Source: Capitella teleta (taxonomy: Eukaryota; Annelida; Polychaeta; Capitellidae). From it: DNA of 64,000 nucleotides. This document shows positions 1 through 11,721 of the stretch, one piece after another. The notes under the pieces are model-generated. The model was not told where the DNA came from. It saw nothing but the letters and a program-made list of their open reading frames with translations, and ran no database searches. The translations under genes and the position numbers were made by a program. The stretch lies in the NCBI GenBank assembly GCA_000328365.1, contig KB308534.1, positions 4,618 to 68,617 of the forward strand, given 5' to 3'. The first letter of the stretch is position 1. Every line of letters begins with the position of its first letter.

Positions 1-1317
1 GAACATAGAAGACATGAAATGTCAGGGATCAGTGTCAGCACTGCTCGCACCGTAGAACAATACAGCGTGTCTTGTGCTGCCTCGCACGCAATCCCCATTG
101 GTTCTCAGAATCTCCGTGCAAACTACAAATAATGTATTGGCATGATTGGTCTGTATGCGCTTAAATGCATTCCCTAGTTATAGATGAGCTCATATTATTT
201 TACGTGTAAAACAACGGACAGCTGTGCTTATTGTTGGTTTCTCTCACCAAACACTACACATTGCGAAAATTTGTCGTGATGTTGTTTTAGTTGGAGGCGT
301 ATTGCTTGCGATATTTGCTTTTGCTTTCTAGATGACAACAAACTTTATACAAAATCGGAATTCGATGAAAGTGCTCATCAATCACAATACATGTGGTGAT
401 TTAGTGAAATATGTAGTATTGTTGGATAATCCTCGCGCGCGTACAAGACACCCTCACGCACACCCTCCCACACACTCTTACACACACACACGTTATGAAT
501 AAAAGAACAGCGGAGTGGTGTTTCGCACGTCCGGCCTCATTTCTTTTTGTAAATTGGCTAAAACTATAAGCCAATCAGCTCCACGTTACGACTAACACGG
601 CACAGGTGACGCCAAGCGAAATATTGTTTTCAGATTTATTTGCTTCCCTAATACACAATATTGTCACTGCCAAAGAGGATATAGTGTAGGATATATGCAA
701 ATACAAGACAAACGTGGAGGAGAAAATCCCTTGCCCTTCTGTGTTGGGCTCCATTTTAACAGCTGTTTTTGGCTGCTCCTCCAAAGAGCAAAGGATAGTC
801 AGGTCGTGACTGGAGCTTTCAAGTCTAATTCTCTCCGGACGGAATCAATCCTGGAACCCTGAGAGCCGAGGCAACACCTCAAGGACAAGAACATGATCCG
901 ACGCTCTGCGGGGAATTCCCGCTGGGACTCTGCACACCTTCGTGTCGTCAGGAGCTTGTTGTCGCCTTTTCCTACGCTTACCACATCGCATGAATTTGCC
1001 TCAACACGAATGTTCCCTAATTCTTCCCTTGTGTTCCTGAATATAATACGTGGACGTGATTTTTAGAATATGACCCAAAGGCGTTTTAACGTCCTCTGGC
1101 CTTGGTTTACGAAGCAAGTTTATGTCCCAAAGCATTCGTGTTACGGCCGTGTTTTTCCCTGACTGCGATCATCGTAGACCAGCTTCACTTTGGTCTCAAA
1201 TAAAAAAAGAATTACGGTTTCACATTGGTCAGAATTGCACCGAGGAACCAGCATGAACGATGGTGACATTGAGTGATATACGACGTCGATGAATTATTCA
1301 CTGAGCCTTACACCGGC

Positions 1318-1391
1318 GCGTGCGTATCCCGGAGGACGCGTGCGTATCCTGGAGGACGCGTGCGTATCCTGGAGGACGCGTGCGTATCATG
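1318..1391. repeat. Tandem repeat, 20-bp unit, 3.7 copies
   Basis: Unit GCGTGCGTATCCTGGAGGAC, starting at 1318, 1338, 1358 and a partial copy from 1378; one C/T difference between copies. Confidence 0.95.
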
Positions 1392-4300
1392 GATGTCATA
1401 TCTTTAAAAAATGAAAATTTCCCACTTCCACGAACTTGGAGCTGCGCTTCTGTAAACAGTACGATTGTGTCGAAACAAAGGGGAATACAATGTACTACCG
1501 AGCAATTCCACGAATCATTATTTTCTGTTTGTGTTTATCGATATTTTTCAGAACTCGATTCCATTCATACAACCAATAATACAACACTAAGCAATGATGA
1601 GGAAGGAACCCTTACGAATGAATTGTGTTTCGGGTCCAAGTAGAGTTTATTAACCATGGTTGACAATAATTATAGAAATAATTCAATTAACAGAAGGTAT
1701 ATGACGCCTCAGCTAATGTTACTGAGTATTAAATAACCATCTTGAAAATTTCTGGAACAAGGATTGGATATTCCAATCTTTTTGGTAATCTATTCATTAT
1801 AAGATCCAGTAGAACAGACGTCACAGTTTTAATACTATGTAGGCCATTCACTGGTTATAACATCAATTTGAAACGTCAATCCACATTTTCTTTAATTATT
1901 GGCGAATGTATTGACCGAATTCATCATAAGCGAGCAGTTAATAATATTTCTCAATATGCAATTATGATATACCGCGATATCTCAACCCCAAAAAATCCCC
2001 TCTACTCTAATGTAGCGAGCGATGCGTCGTTTTGCTTCGTGAAAACGCGTCGGCGGCAGTCTGTCTGCAAATTGCAATGTTCACGATAATCCTTGATTGC
2101 TAGATCAAAGAGTTGACTAAGCAGACGAAGAGGGGATTCAGTATGTCAGAGACAGAATGGATCCACAGATGAGAATGGAAGAAACGGAGGTGCATTCGAG
2201 TTGTTCAGCAACGGTTCAATTAACGCGGTGCTTGGAAGAAACTCCGAAGGGGGGGAAAAAACCCCAGTTCATCCCCACTGCTTGAATACGAAGCAGCCGC
2301 CGTTTGCATCCAAATTGGTCTTTGTGCTCAGTGTCTAATTGACATTGGTTAATAAACGTGGATGCATGGGTAATACGTTTAGGGGAATTGAGCTGTATCT
2401 CAGAAGCCATATTAACACAGGTGGGGAGCACGCAACCATCTCTTTGTACTACCATATACCTCTCAAATGTCAAAAACAAGAAGCCCTACGAACATATGTG
2501 TACATGGTGGCTATATGGTGGCATAAGCCTTGAAGTCAATTCCCACAAGCCACGTATTAATCCCTGTCATTCGTATAATTCATTCCCTTCGAAACCCCAC
2601 AGAATTCCGCCGGGATGTGGAGACCAGAAATGGCTTCCGAGTTCCCCTGACGGGGTTTTCCTAGCGTTATGCTCCCCTTTCCAACGTATAATTATCGTTA
2701 ATGTTACAGAGCTCCTGCACAATGTGCTTTGATTGGCAACATGAAACCTAAAATGGCTATAATCTTGTAATATAATATTATACGAAATATTATAAAGGCA
2801 ACTTATGCGCGTGCTTTTAGGGGTACCTCGGCATAGCATCGCAGCAGAAACCTTTCTCGTGACTTGGTTCTCTTGAGTGAATTGCAGAGAAATTCTGCTG
2901 ATTGCTTCGTCGGGTTTGCTCAACAAAACTCCAATGCGGGTATCTGTCAATGTGCCATGAGCTGGTGGCCCTAGCCGGATGCCATGCATCATAAGCGCCG
3001 TGCAATGCCTCGCATAGCAGCAGCCCGTGTCGCTTTACTCGCCTTCCTGTTGCATTGATTCACGCGCTGCCTCTACATATCAGTGCCTCTGAGCGCAAAT
3101 TGCGCAAATCGGTCATTGCGCAAATCTCGGCTGTAAATCAACGCCCTCTATAAACTGAATAATGTAGATGCTTAACGCACATGAATTTGCAGATGGATAT
3201 ATCATCAGTATTCACATTGACACATGCTCATAGCTTGCCCCTCATCTTCAACTCGCAAAGGCACGACAAGCTTCGTGCTTGCTGAAGATAAAATACAGGT
3301 GTATAGGAATACTTGATCGAAGTGTTCGATATCCAATCGACTGATTATTAATTATCATTAAAAACGCTTGTGTGTTATCCTTGTTGCAGCATTGGTCGAA
3401 CGTACGTCTGGCGATGTCTTCTCACGTGCTGATTTCCTGGAAGGAGTCCTTCATTCGTTTCTTGGGAACTGCATGGTCGAAGGGATTATTCATTATTCAT
3501 TTGGGCTCTTTGACGCGTACCTGTCGCGCTGTTATCTGGGCAGCGTACAATATTATCTTTGGAAGCATGTTGTATTGAAAAAAATAGCGGGTTTTTATAC
3601 GTGGCCTTATACGCATACATCGAACTCCAAAGAAAAGTATCTGTGGTATCGGGTTGTTTTCCCTCAGTCTGTGAATCTGGAATCTGAATCCTGGTGAATT
3701 TCTGCCCATTCCCCTCGATTAGTTGCTTTTGAATACAGTTGAGGAATATCGTTCTCATTTCTTCCTTCATTAAAAATGGTCTTGGAATTCAACAAATGAG
3801 ACTCACCGAGAAAGCAGACTCACTCCATGCACTGATGATGCTAGATATTTATTTTGCCGATGGAGAGTCTGATTTGGGAAAACCACAAATGATTCAGATT
3901 ACCACCTCCACGACTTCAGTAAACAATGGCATGGCTGATTGCATTCTGTGTCACTCTCCCTGGACAATATTATTTTTATTCAGCACAATCAGATAAACTC
4001 ATTCTTGATGCAGGAGCACTTCATTGGAATATGCTTCCTTTTAATATCCGTTCGCTAAACTTACTTGAGTCTTTAAAAAAAATTATCATCATTAACTTTT
4101 ATTTTTACAAATGTCGAACGTTCTTAATTTACAATTTTTTCGATGGAAAGAATTCATGTACTTTCGGAGGGTGCACCGGCCTATGATTTTGTGAAAATAG
4201 GGAAGATATTGCATGGCGAAGACAATTAATTCCACGCGTAAAACATCGCTTGCACATGCGCAGTGGTATACAATTGACGCCTATTTAAGAGTTCAGAGAA

Positions 4301-4889
4301 TGCCTCAGCGACACAATGTATAGTAGCATAGTGTGCGTGTATACGAGTGCGTAGGCGGTGATGCGTCATTCATCAGAGCCCATCCTTGCGCAGCCTTTGT
4401 CTGTATTCTTCCGCGCCAGGCGTCTCCACGTCTTGCTTATAGTCTTTGTTAATTGTTCGCAGAGGTTTTGTTTCCGTGTCTCATTAAATAACATTGTTCT
4501 GATTTTCTCAAAAGACATTCACTCGAGTTGTTTGAAGAACCTTTATAATCTATAGTTAACAATATATGTGGTTTGATATTTGGTATACTGCCCATGGCAA
4601 TTTTTGGAGTTTGTTGATATACTGTTGGCCTATACATATTGTTCTCTCAGTTAGTAATTCAAATGCATTCCTGCTATGCAGCATTCTGGTGAATGCCTTG
4701 AGATTTTTGCCCACCACAGGTCGCATCATATTTTTCGTGTTTTGCCGTCTTCAAAATTTCTTTCTCGCATATGTAATGCCAAAAACTAACGTGGAAAAGA
4801 AAATGGGGGTCTTTAGGGGGCATGAAGCTGGATCAACCCAAGGCCACATCATATACAATGTGCATGACACGGTTTACAACGCTCTTGGC

Positions 4890-4912
4890 CAGGGGTTCCC
4901 ACCCTTTTCAGG
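4890..4912 (+). repeat. Possible hAT-like transposon end
   Basis: CAGGGGTTCCCACCCTTTTC followed by GGGCCAGATAG resembles the 5' ends of hAT MITEs (CAGGGGT..CCAACCTTTT..GGGCCA). No matching right end or 8-bp duplication was found. Confidence 0.3.
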
Positions 4913-5827
4913 GAGAGGGCCAGATAGTAAACCCCAGAGTAGCCCGCGAGCCAAGGATAATACTGAACAGATGGAAATATACTTTTAATTCTACGTTTTC
5001 CCCATTTTTGAGCATGTACATGAGGCCGGAGGCGCGCAATTAACCGATAGAGGGATGGGGAGGGTCCGGGAGTATGCTCCCTAGGGAATTTTATCAATTT
5101 ATTTGGCTAAAACATGCAAATGGGACACTGATTCAACTGTTATATAACGCTCTTGTGAGAACCTTAATTCATTGTATGCAAAACAAGATGTTGATTATCA
5201 ACGACTAATGATGAGATACCAGGCTTCATCGAACACACAAGTGAGCTTAATCGCATACATACCAACCTTTGCCCAAAGCAAAAACAGAGATAAATGAAAT
5301 CTCTGACGTGGCTAGGGATAGCATCAGGAAGCACGAATTAATTGGTTGAAACTTTGGTGTTTAACCCAGAATTTTGATACAAATAATCCACTTCACAAAC
5401 GTTTCAAATGAATTCAGTGATGAAAATAAAGAAAGCCGTGGCTTGTACCTGTACCAATTTAAAGAGAACAGACGATAGTGATTTTAACAATTATGCAACC
5501 ATAATAATGTAAAATTGAAGGAGAATATAAACTCACTGTTACACTGTTTAAATCATTATTTTCATTAGCTCTTGAGTTCATTGTCTGGTATGTGGCACCC
5601 TTGCTGGATTGAATAAATGGCCCCAACCATATAATAACTATAGTGCGGGTTTCGCCATATATTATGTAAGTCGCTGAGCATATTCTACAAACAAGCCTTG
5701 AGAGGTCAGATGGGTTCAAAATGTTGATTTTTCACGTTTTGATTGCGAAATACAGAAAAATTTCTCCTCTTTTCTCACATACAAGAATCATGCTAGTATA
5801 TGACCATTAAGTTATTATATTTGGTGA

Positions 5828-5875
5828 ATAATTAAGCCTATAATTAAGCCTATAATTAAGCCTATAATTAAGCCT
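5828..5875. repeat. Tandem repeat, 12-bp unit, 4 exact copies
   Basis: Unit ATAATTAAGCCT, four identical copies followed by AT. Confidence 0.95.
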
Positions 5876-6259
5876 ATTGTATTGACAGATGAATCATTTT
5901 GAATTTTTACCGGATTCACTCATAAACCAGTTGCAAACAGGCTGTAACTTTTGAACTTCTTCTCGGATTTAGATAATTCTTGCATCATACTGAATGGATT
6001 TGTATCAGTTATTAGGAGGCATTAAAACCTAATAATGTGACACTGCGACTTAATGCGGGTTTCGGCGCGAGGGTACTGACTGTGGCAATGTGTGCGTTAT
6101 CAGTCTGCAGTGAATGCCTGAAACAGCAAGCCAATCGGCGTCATTCAGTGAACTCCCATCGAATAATGCACAATTGTACATGACTAAATGTAACTCACTC
6201 GCTGAAACGCTGACGTTTCAACGCAGTATTACTTCGGTTGAATCTGGCGATTGCTCCAG

Positions 6260-6297
6260 TTGGGATAGAACATAAATCTTGGGATAGAACATAAATC
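6260..6297. repeat. Tandem repeat, 19-bp unit, 2 exact copies
   Basis: Unit TTGGGATAGAACATAAATC, two identical copies about 260 bp upstream of the candidate exon at 6554. Confidence 0.95.
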
Positions 6298-6553
6298 TTG
6301 AGAGATTAAAACGGCCACCCTGAGGGGCTTCGTGGGCTGGAGTTTGAGGAAGCTCTGCTCTTGGCGGTCCACAGCACCGTTTATGTGTTGTTTCAGCTCA
6401 GGGTAACCGACCCTTTATCAGCTTATACTCACTTTACTTAATACTTATCTTCTTTTTTTTTAAACTTACGTTAACTTATTCACCGACGCAAAAAAATGCA
6501 GGGAAGAGTCTTTTTGTGTTGAAGATCGATCGTGAACTTATTGTTTTCTTCAG

Positions 6554-6785
6554 ATCCGAACTCGACGCAGAATTTATTTGATTACATAAGAATTAATCAA
6601 GTCAGCCAAATGGGAGGCTCGTATACCTACATCCCGAACAAAGAAACAATTTTATCCTATTGGAGGAGATGTTGTTCCGAAACAGTAGGAGCATGTGTAT
6701 CAAGCAGATCCGGATCAGGGACTCAGGCCAGCATAGATCCCACCTATAATAGGCTGAGTCCCTGTGCCGACGATCCAAGCGTTAA
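6554..6785 (+). CDS. Candidate upstream exon of the same membrane-protein gene
   Basis: A strong acceptor (TTATTGTTTTCTTCAG) opens a 76-codon frame, entry phase 1, closed by AA/GTGAGA in phase 2. It contains an NST sequon and four cysteines (YWRRCCSETVGAC and SPCADDPSV). Its exit phase suits an acceptor at 11722, giving CADDPSV-N-SIYGQLFCCNC, which resembles one continuous cysteine-rich module. The implied intron is 4.9 kb and includes the mariner-type element. If GTGAGA is not used, the frame stops at TGA 6787-6789 and this would be a terminal exon of another gene. Confidence 0.4.
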
Positions 6786-7896
6786 GTGAGAGATCGAACA
6801 GGTCGGGAAAAATGAAGATAAATTCTGCAGTCAAATTTGATTATTAATCCAAAAATCTACTGGTTTGGCCAAAATCAGACCACGAAAATGACTTCTGAAC
6901 GATTTTATGCACGTCAACAGGGTATTTAGGGCACTTCGCCCAGTGTAAAGACGGCCGTCGACATCGCAACGAAGCATCGGAATCCATGCAAACGATGACG
7001 TTTCCACGAATATTGCATTATAATAATTATATTATTGAACTTTGACCGATTTCGTGTCATCGTACTGAGAAGGACTGGTAATAGTTGTAAGAATATTGCT
7101 CTTTTTGGTTTATTACATAAAACTCAACATTAGACATTTACATGTCATTGGAGCATAAATCGGCGCTAGGTAGGATCGCTCTACGATCTCCACCCTATGA
7201 GTGACCGAAATACTATTTCGGTCAGAACTGAGACTAATTCAGACGCCTTTCATTACTGTATCCATCGTTAGTGGAGGTTAATACCTAAGCCCATGACCCC
7301 ATGACCCCCATGACCCCGTTCTTGTTTAATTAGGACGTGATACAGCAATTTAAGCAACGTTATTAACTGACTGGGATTTTTGTTTCGTTTGCTTGCATTG
7401 CATCAGACAGAGAGACCATTCCTTAGAGACATGAATAGGTGGCATGATTAGAGGTAAACTACAAATCATGGGTGGGTTTTACCGGTCAGCCTAAAAAGCA
7501 TACTAAAATCTTCAATTCATTGTGCTAATTAACTGCAGATTAATTATGCATTAAAAACCCAAACCCGCCGACAGATAGCAATCCATGCATTTAATTGATT
7601 GATCTCATTAATCTAGTACCGTTTTAGTACGGATATATAAGCACTAGTGAACAAGTACAACGTGATTTTGTGCTTGATTCAGTTTGCGCCGCAATCTTTA
7701 TAATTGACTCAGTGACTGATGTCTTAATAATCTGAGACATTTCACACGTTATTCTCTTGATAATTCAACCATGCAAATTATAATGGCTGCTTTGTGTGAT
7801 TATATGAAGCTCTGTAGTTGTCATTTGTTCTCATATGCGGCGCAAAGATTTCTTATGTTTCCATCACAATTATATTCATGCATATAAATATAGAGT

Positions 7897-7943
7897 GTAA
7901 GTATCGATTGATATGTTTTCAATCACATTCAATCGATACTTAC
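7897..7943. repeat. Inverted repeat, 15-bp perfect stem, 17-nt loop
   Basis: GTAAGTATCGATTGA (7897-7911) and its exact reverse complement (7929-7943). No other feature explains it. Confidence 0.9.
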
Positions 7944-8849
7944 TAGTTTAGTTCCCTTTCCTCCTTCGCTCACTCTTTTCCTCATGAATTCATAATTTTT
8001 TTTTTAATTTTTTTTTTGTATCCGGGAGGAATATAACCGTATACTCATTAACCAATATATAATATATTAACCAATATGAAAATAATTCATACAATAGCGA
8101 ATTAGTGGGGATTATTGTTAGCAAGAAGAGAGATAAATCAATGCCACAAAGGTCGTCAATATCTGATTTGTCAGCTTCAGAACTTGCATCACTCGAGAAT
8201 GATTGAAGCATCAGTTATACCTTTCCAAGAAAATATTCCTTTCTCATTGATCCGATTTCAGCCGCAAGATAGCAAGATATCTGGCTCTAAATCCCTGAGC
8301 ATCTGAGGGTTGATTTTGCGATCTCTGGACATGAATCATGCTGTCTCTGTGGTTATTCACTTTCTTCCCCTTAGAATGACATGGAAATCCACAGATCAAC
8401 CTCAGCGCCTTTGACTTCGGCCTCCTGGGCCCACGATGGTCCTACAGGGTGCCAGTTTTGCGAATCGACGCAAGGGGCCCTTCCAATTGCATTTGATGAC
8501 CTTGCCTCAATGAATCATCATGTATCACACAGAAGACAGTGCTACGACCGACTTAATGTTGATGTGGGATCGTCAATTTCGTCATCGCCCTCTTCAGACC
8601 TTTTTCGATTGAACACAAACACGTGTCTCCTCCGCAAAATATCTCTCCAAGTTTCGGTGCATTACGTACACCGCCCTCACGCTGTGCAGAAAATGAAAAT
8701 GTCGGAGCAAATATTCATATGAAACGTTGACTAATTGAGCCGATAATAAAAATTATTTTTCCCTGTTTTTATAGTATGCATGATTTTGAGCTTGGTCAGA
8801 TATTCATACTTTGTGGGTGGGAGTATAGGGCTATATAGACTGAACTATA

Positions 8850-10126
8850 CGAGGGTTGTTCGAAAAGTTCACGGCCTGACATAGATCGACATATAGCACT
8901 ATACTATGTAAAATTTCACAAAATCACATATACTTTTATTATTGTCTTGGCATAACTAGTTTTTCATTAAGCGCACTTATACTGATATAGCTGTCAAAGC
9001 CTCATTTCGGGTCCCAAACGTTTGATTTGTGGGCCTCTCATAAAACACTTTCTCGCAACATAAGATCGCTGATTTTAATCAAGTACACTACTTGCCTATT
9101 GACTTTGCTGTGTTGAAAATTAAATGGAATTCTGTCGGCAAAAAATGAGTTAACACGGGAATTGCGCTAGGGACGTGCATTAAAATTACGCAACCATTGT
9201 TCATCGTTCAATCAAAAATGGTAACGCAACCATTAGAAAATAATTATTTCACAAAATATGTAAAATATTTGTATTATGTGGAAAAGATATATACCTCAGG
9301 CATCTGTTACTACCTTTGAATTTTGCTTTACTGATATTAATTTAGCTTAAATTGTTACATGCCACTATACATGTGTGTCTGAATGAATATTTTAGAGGGA
9401 CAGAATATTGACTGTACCCAAACATTTATGCGCAAATCTGGGTAATCATGTCCCTCTATTTTGACGATTTGATAACATTTATATTCCTAACATGATACTA
9501 CAATATCTGACTAAAGGAATAAATGATGCTCTTTCGGAAAAATATAATATTGAGCCCAAATTCTCTAGTTGCGTAAAATTTTTCAGAAACGTAAAAATAC
9601 CATTAAAGGGTTGCTTGGCGCTTTTACTCGTTCGTTACTTAGAATTCGTTGATTTCAATAAAACTTGGCACATACATGCAAAGTAACATAAAAATGTGTT
9701 GAATACATAATTAAATAACTCACTTAATGTTTTCACGTTTTTATTCGTGTTTAATCATCAGAATCGACATATTTGTATATAAATACTAGTGCTCTCTTCT
9801 GGGTCTCATTTGACCCTTTTATAATAATTTCATCAAAATATTACAAACTCATTTATTTTTCATGGCTTTGGTGCGTCTATGAGGAAAATATCGGAGATAT
9901 CCGTTGAGAATTCATAGTCTAAAATTGATTTTGAATTAGCGCGTAAATCAGAAGTCTGCCGCATTTTGACGACCCCTGCATCACTCAAATTGGTTCCAGA
10001 TATAGTCACGTGACTTTCTGGGAAATTCAATGCTTGCAAGTTTTTTCATGTCTGAAAAGCTCCACAAAATTCAAGAAAAATTTCACCTTTCTGTGATAAC
10101 GGCGTGAACTTTACGAACAGCCCTCG
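8850..10126. mobile_element. Mariner-type DNA transposon, 1,277 bp, no transposase frame seen
   Basis: Ends are CGAGGGTTGTTCGAAAAGTT and the inverted CGAGGGCTGTTCGTAAAGTT, about 26 bp with two or three mismatches, flanked by TA on both sides (8848-8849 and 10127-10128). The TA target duplication, this terminal sequence type and the length close to 1.28 kb all fit mariner. The inside is AT-rich, and I saw no conserved transposase motif in any frame, so it is non-autonomous or heavily decayed. Confidence 0.75.
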
Positions 10127-11721
10127 TACATTGTCTTGCTGTCAATGGTCAGTGCCAGCTAGGAGAGGTTCGAGATTGATGATTAGTGTTATATATGTTT
10201 GGAGAATGAGAGACTCTAGCCATGATAAAACGCCGTCTCCAGGAGGTCGGTGTTCCATTGCCGACCCGGAAGTAGCAGATCGAATGTTTCCAACGGACAT
10301 AATTCTCTGTACGGTTTTTCATCCGAAATCTCCTTCCTAAGTTTGTCTAAGTTTTTAGTATGTCAAATTGAAAAGTAATTGGTCCGCTTGGTCAAAGAAG
10401 CTTCTCTGGGTTGGTAAAACATTAATCTTTAGGGCCTCCTGGCATCTGACCCACAATAATTGCCAATCATGTTAATTAAAGGCGTTTCGGTTCTTTATAA
10501 TATAATGTACAAAACATCTTAAATTACAACTTTCTACAATTACGTATGACTACAGAGCGGGTTATAAAGGCTTCTTTCTACTGGGGCATTCAGCACACCA
10601 CGTGACCAATCTAATTCATCAATCTGTGTAATCCTCTGGTAAAGTTTTCGATGATTTCTGCTCTTCGTCATTGTCCCAGCATTATAGCCGATTTAATATG
10701 TTCACGCATTACTGTTCCACTGGTCTGGATCAAACATCCGGGGTTGGTGACCTCAGAGTTACGTGCGCTGAATTCTGCGGCGACAGTGAAAACAAAAATA
10801 AAATCGGCCTGTGGAGAAGAGTGTTCATGTCCATTGCTCGAAGACCCGGAATATTCAGCTGCTTGAAATTCTCTCCGCACATTTGCAGCGCGTCGTCATT
10901 GAATAGCGTCCCTTCGCGGTACAATTCTTGGGCTATCGTTCTTTCGGCTCATAACAGGACATAAGACGATCACTCGGGTTATAAACATGCCAAGTACACC
11001 GCGAAGCAACGCACGCAAATCCTGACCGATTCCCGCGGATCCGCGCTGACTGAATCGGCTCATTTTCAACGGAAGTAGGCAAAGGGTGACGGTCAATTGA
11101 AGACGGGAAGCTCCATCAAGCGGCCGTGCAATATCCTGCTCGCATTCCAAAGCACTCCATCGTTCAGACTCTGATTGAATAATCCGCACAACGGTCTCTC
11201 TTTTACATGCGCAATGCTCAGCATTCCATCATGGCATCACACGGTCTGTTAGTAGGACATGATCTGCAGATTATTTAGCGGAGCTCTAATGCAGCTGCAT
11301 GTGTGTAAATACGCCATCGCTACATCCCTGCCTGGCCATCAACGTGACCTGCTCTTGTGAATGTTTCCTTAATAGCCTGCTACTTGCCTGCCTACCATTC
11401 AATTCGGCTTTCCTTTCCCTTACCTGAGCGCAGCGCGTCTCTTGGTGCGAAAGGCAGGCCTCGCTTGCTGTGAGCAGCGCTTATAGAAGGCGTACAGTGT
11501 GCCAACCGCAGAGCTGCTGCCATTTGCCAGTCGCCTTTACTCACTTCGATGTGGTGCCAAGCAAGGAAGCAGCGGATGCTCCCTTACTCTTCCTTTAGCG
11601 GCAAATCGACGCAGTAATTACCTCTCAATTGAATCAGCAGTGAGAGAAAGTGGCGGATATTTCTGCGACGCCATTGTCAGCATGTGTGTGAAACTTGGAT
11701 TAAGACTATGAACCAGTTCAG

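Larger units (their letters stand above)
1..6553. other. Gene-poor stretch
   Basis: No exon that I can support. Open frames of up to 141 codons (such as 2567-2992 minus) lack splice context and recognisable sequence. It holds a CA-rich microsatellite near 470-495, the 20-bp and 12-bp tandem repeats, the 19-bp duplication and a possible hAT-like end at 4890. Confidence 0.6.
6786..11721. other. Presumed intron of the membrane-protein gene, with a mariner-type element
   Basis: Holds the 7897-7943 hairpin and the 8850-10126 element. A 115-codon frame opens after a good acceptor at 8375 but has no clear donor and no recognisable sequence, so it is not called. Confidence 0.45.

Noticed and set aside
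575-784. Minus-strand frame starting MEEQPKTAVKMEPNTEGQGI, which looks like a possible first exon
   Set aside because: No good GT donor, and any following exon would lie outside the window.
2567-2992. 141-codon minus-strand frame
   Set aside because: No family resemblance, no splice context, and mixed residue use expected of random translation.
8375-8722. 115-codon plus-strand frame after a strong acceptor (TTCTTCCCCTTAG)
   Set aside because: No convincing donor, no recognisable sequence, and its phase-0 frame does not fit the phase-2 exit of the 6554-6785 exon. Frames of this length occur by chance elsewhere in the window.
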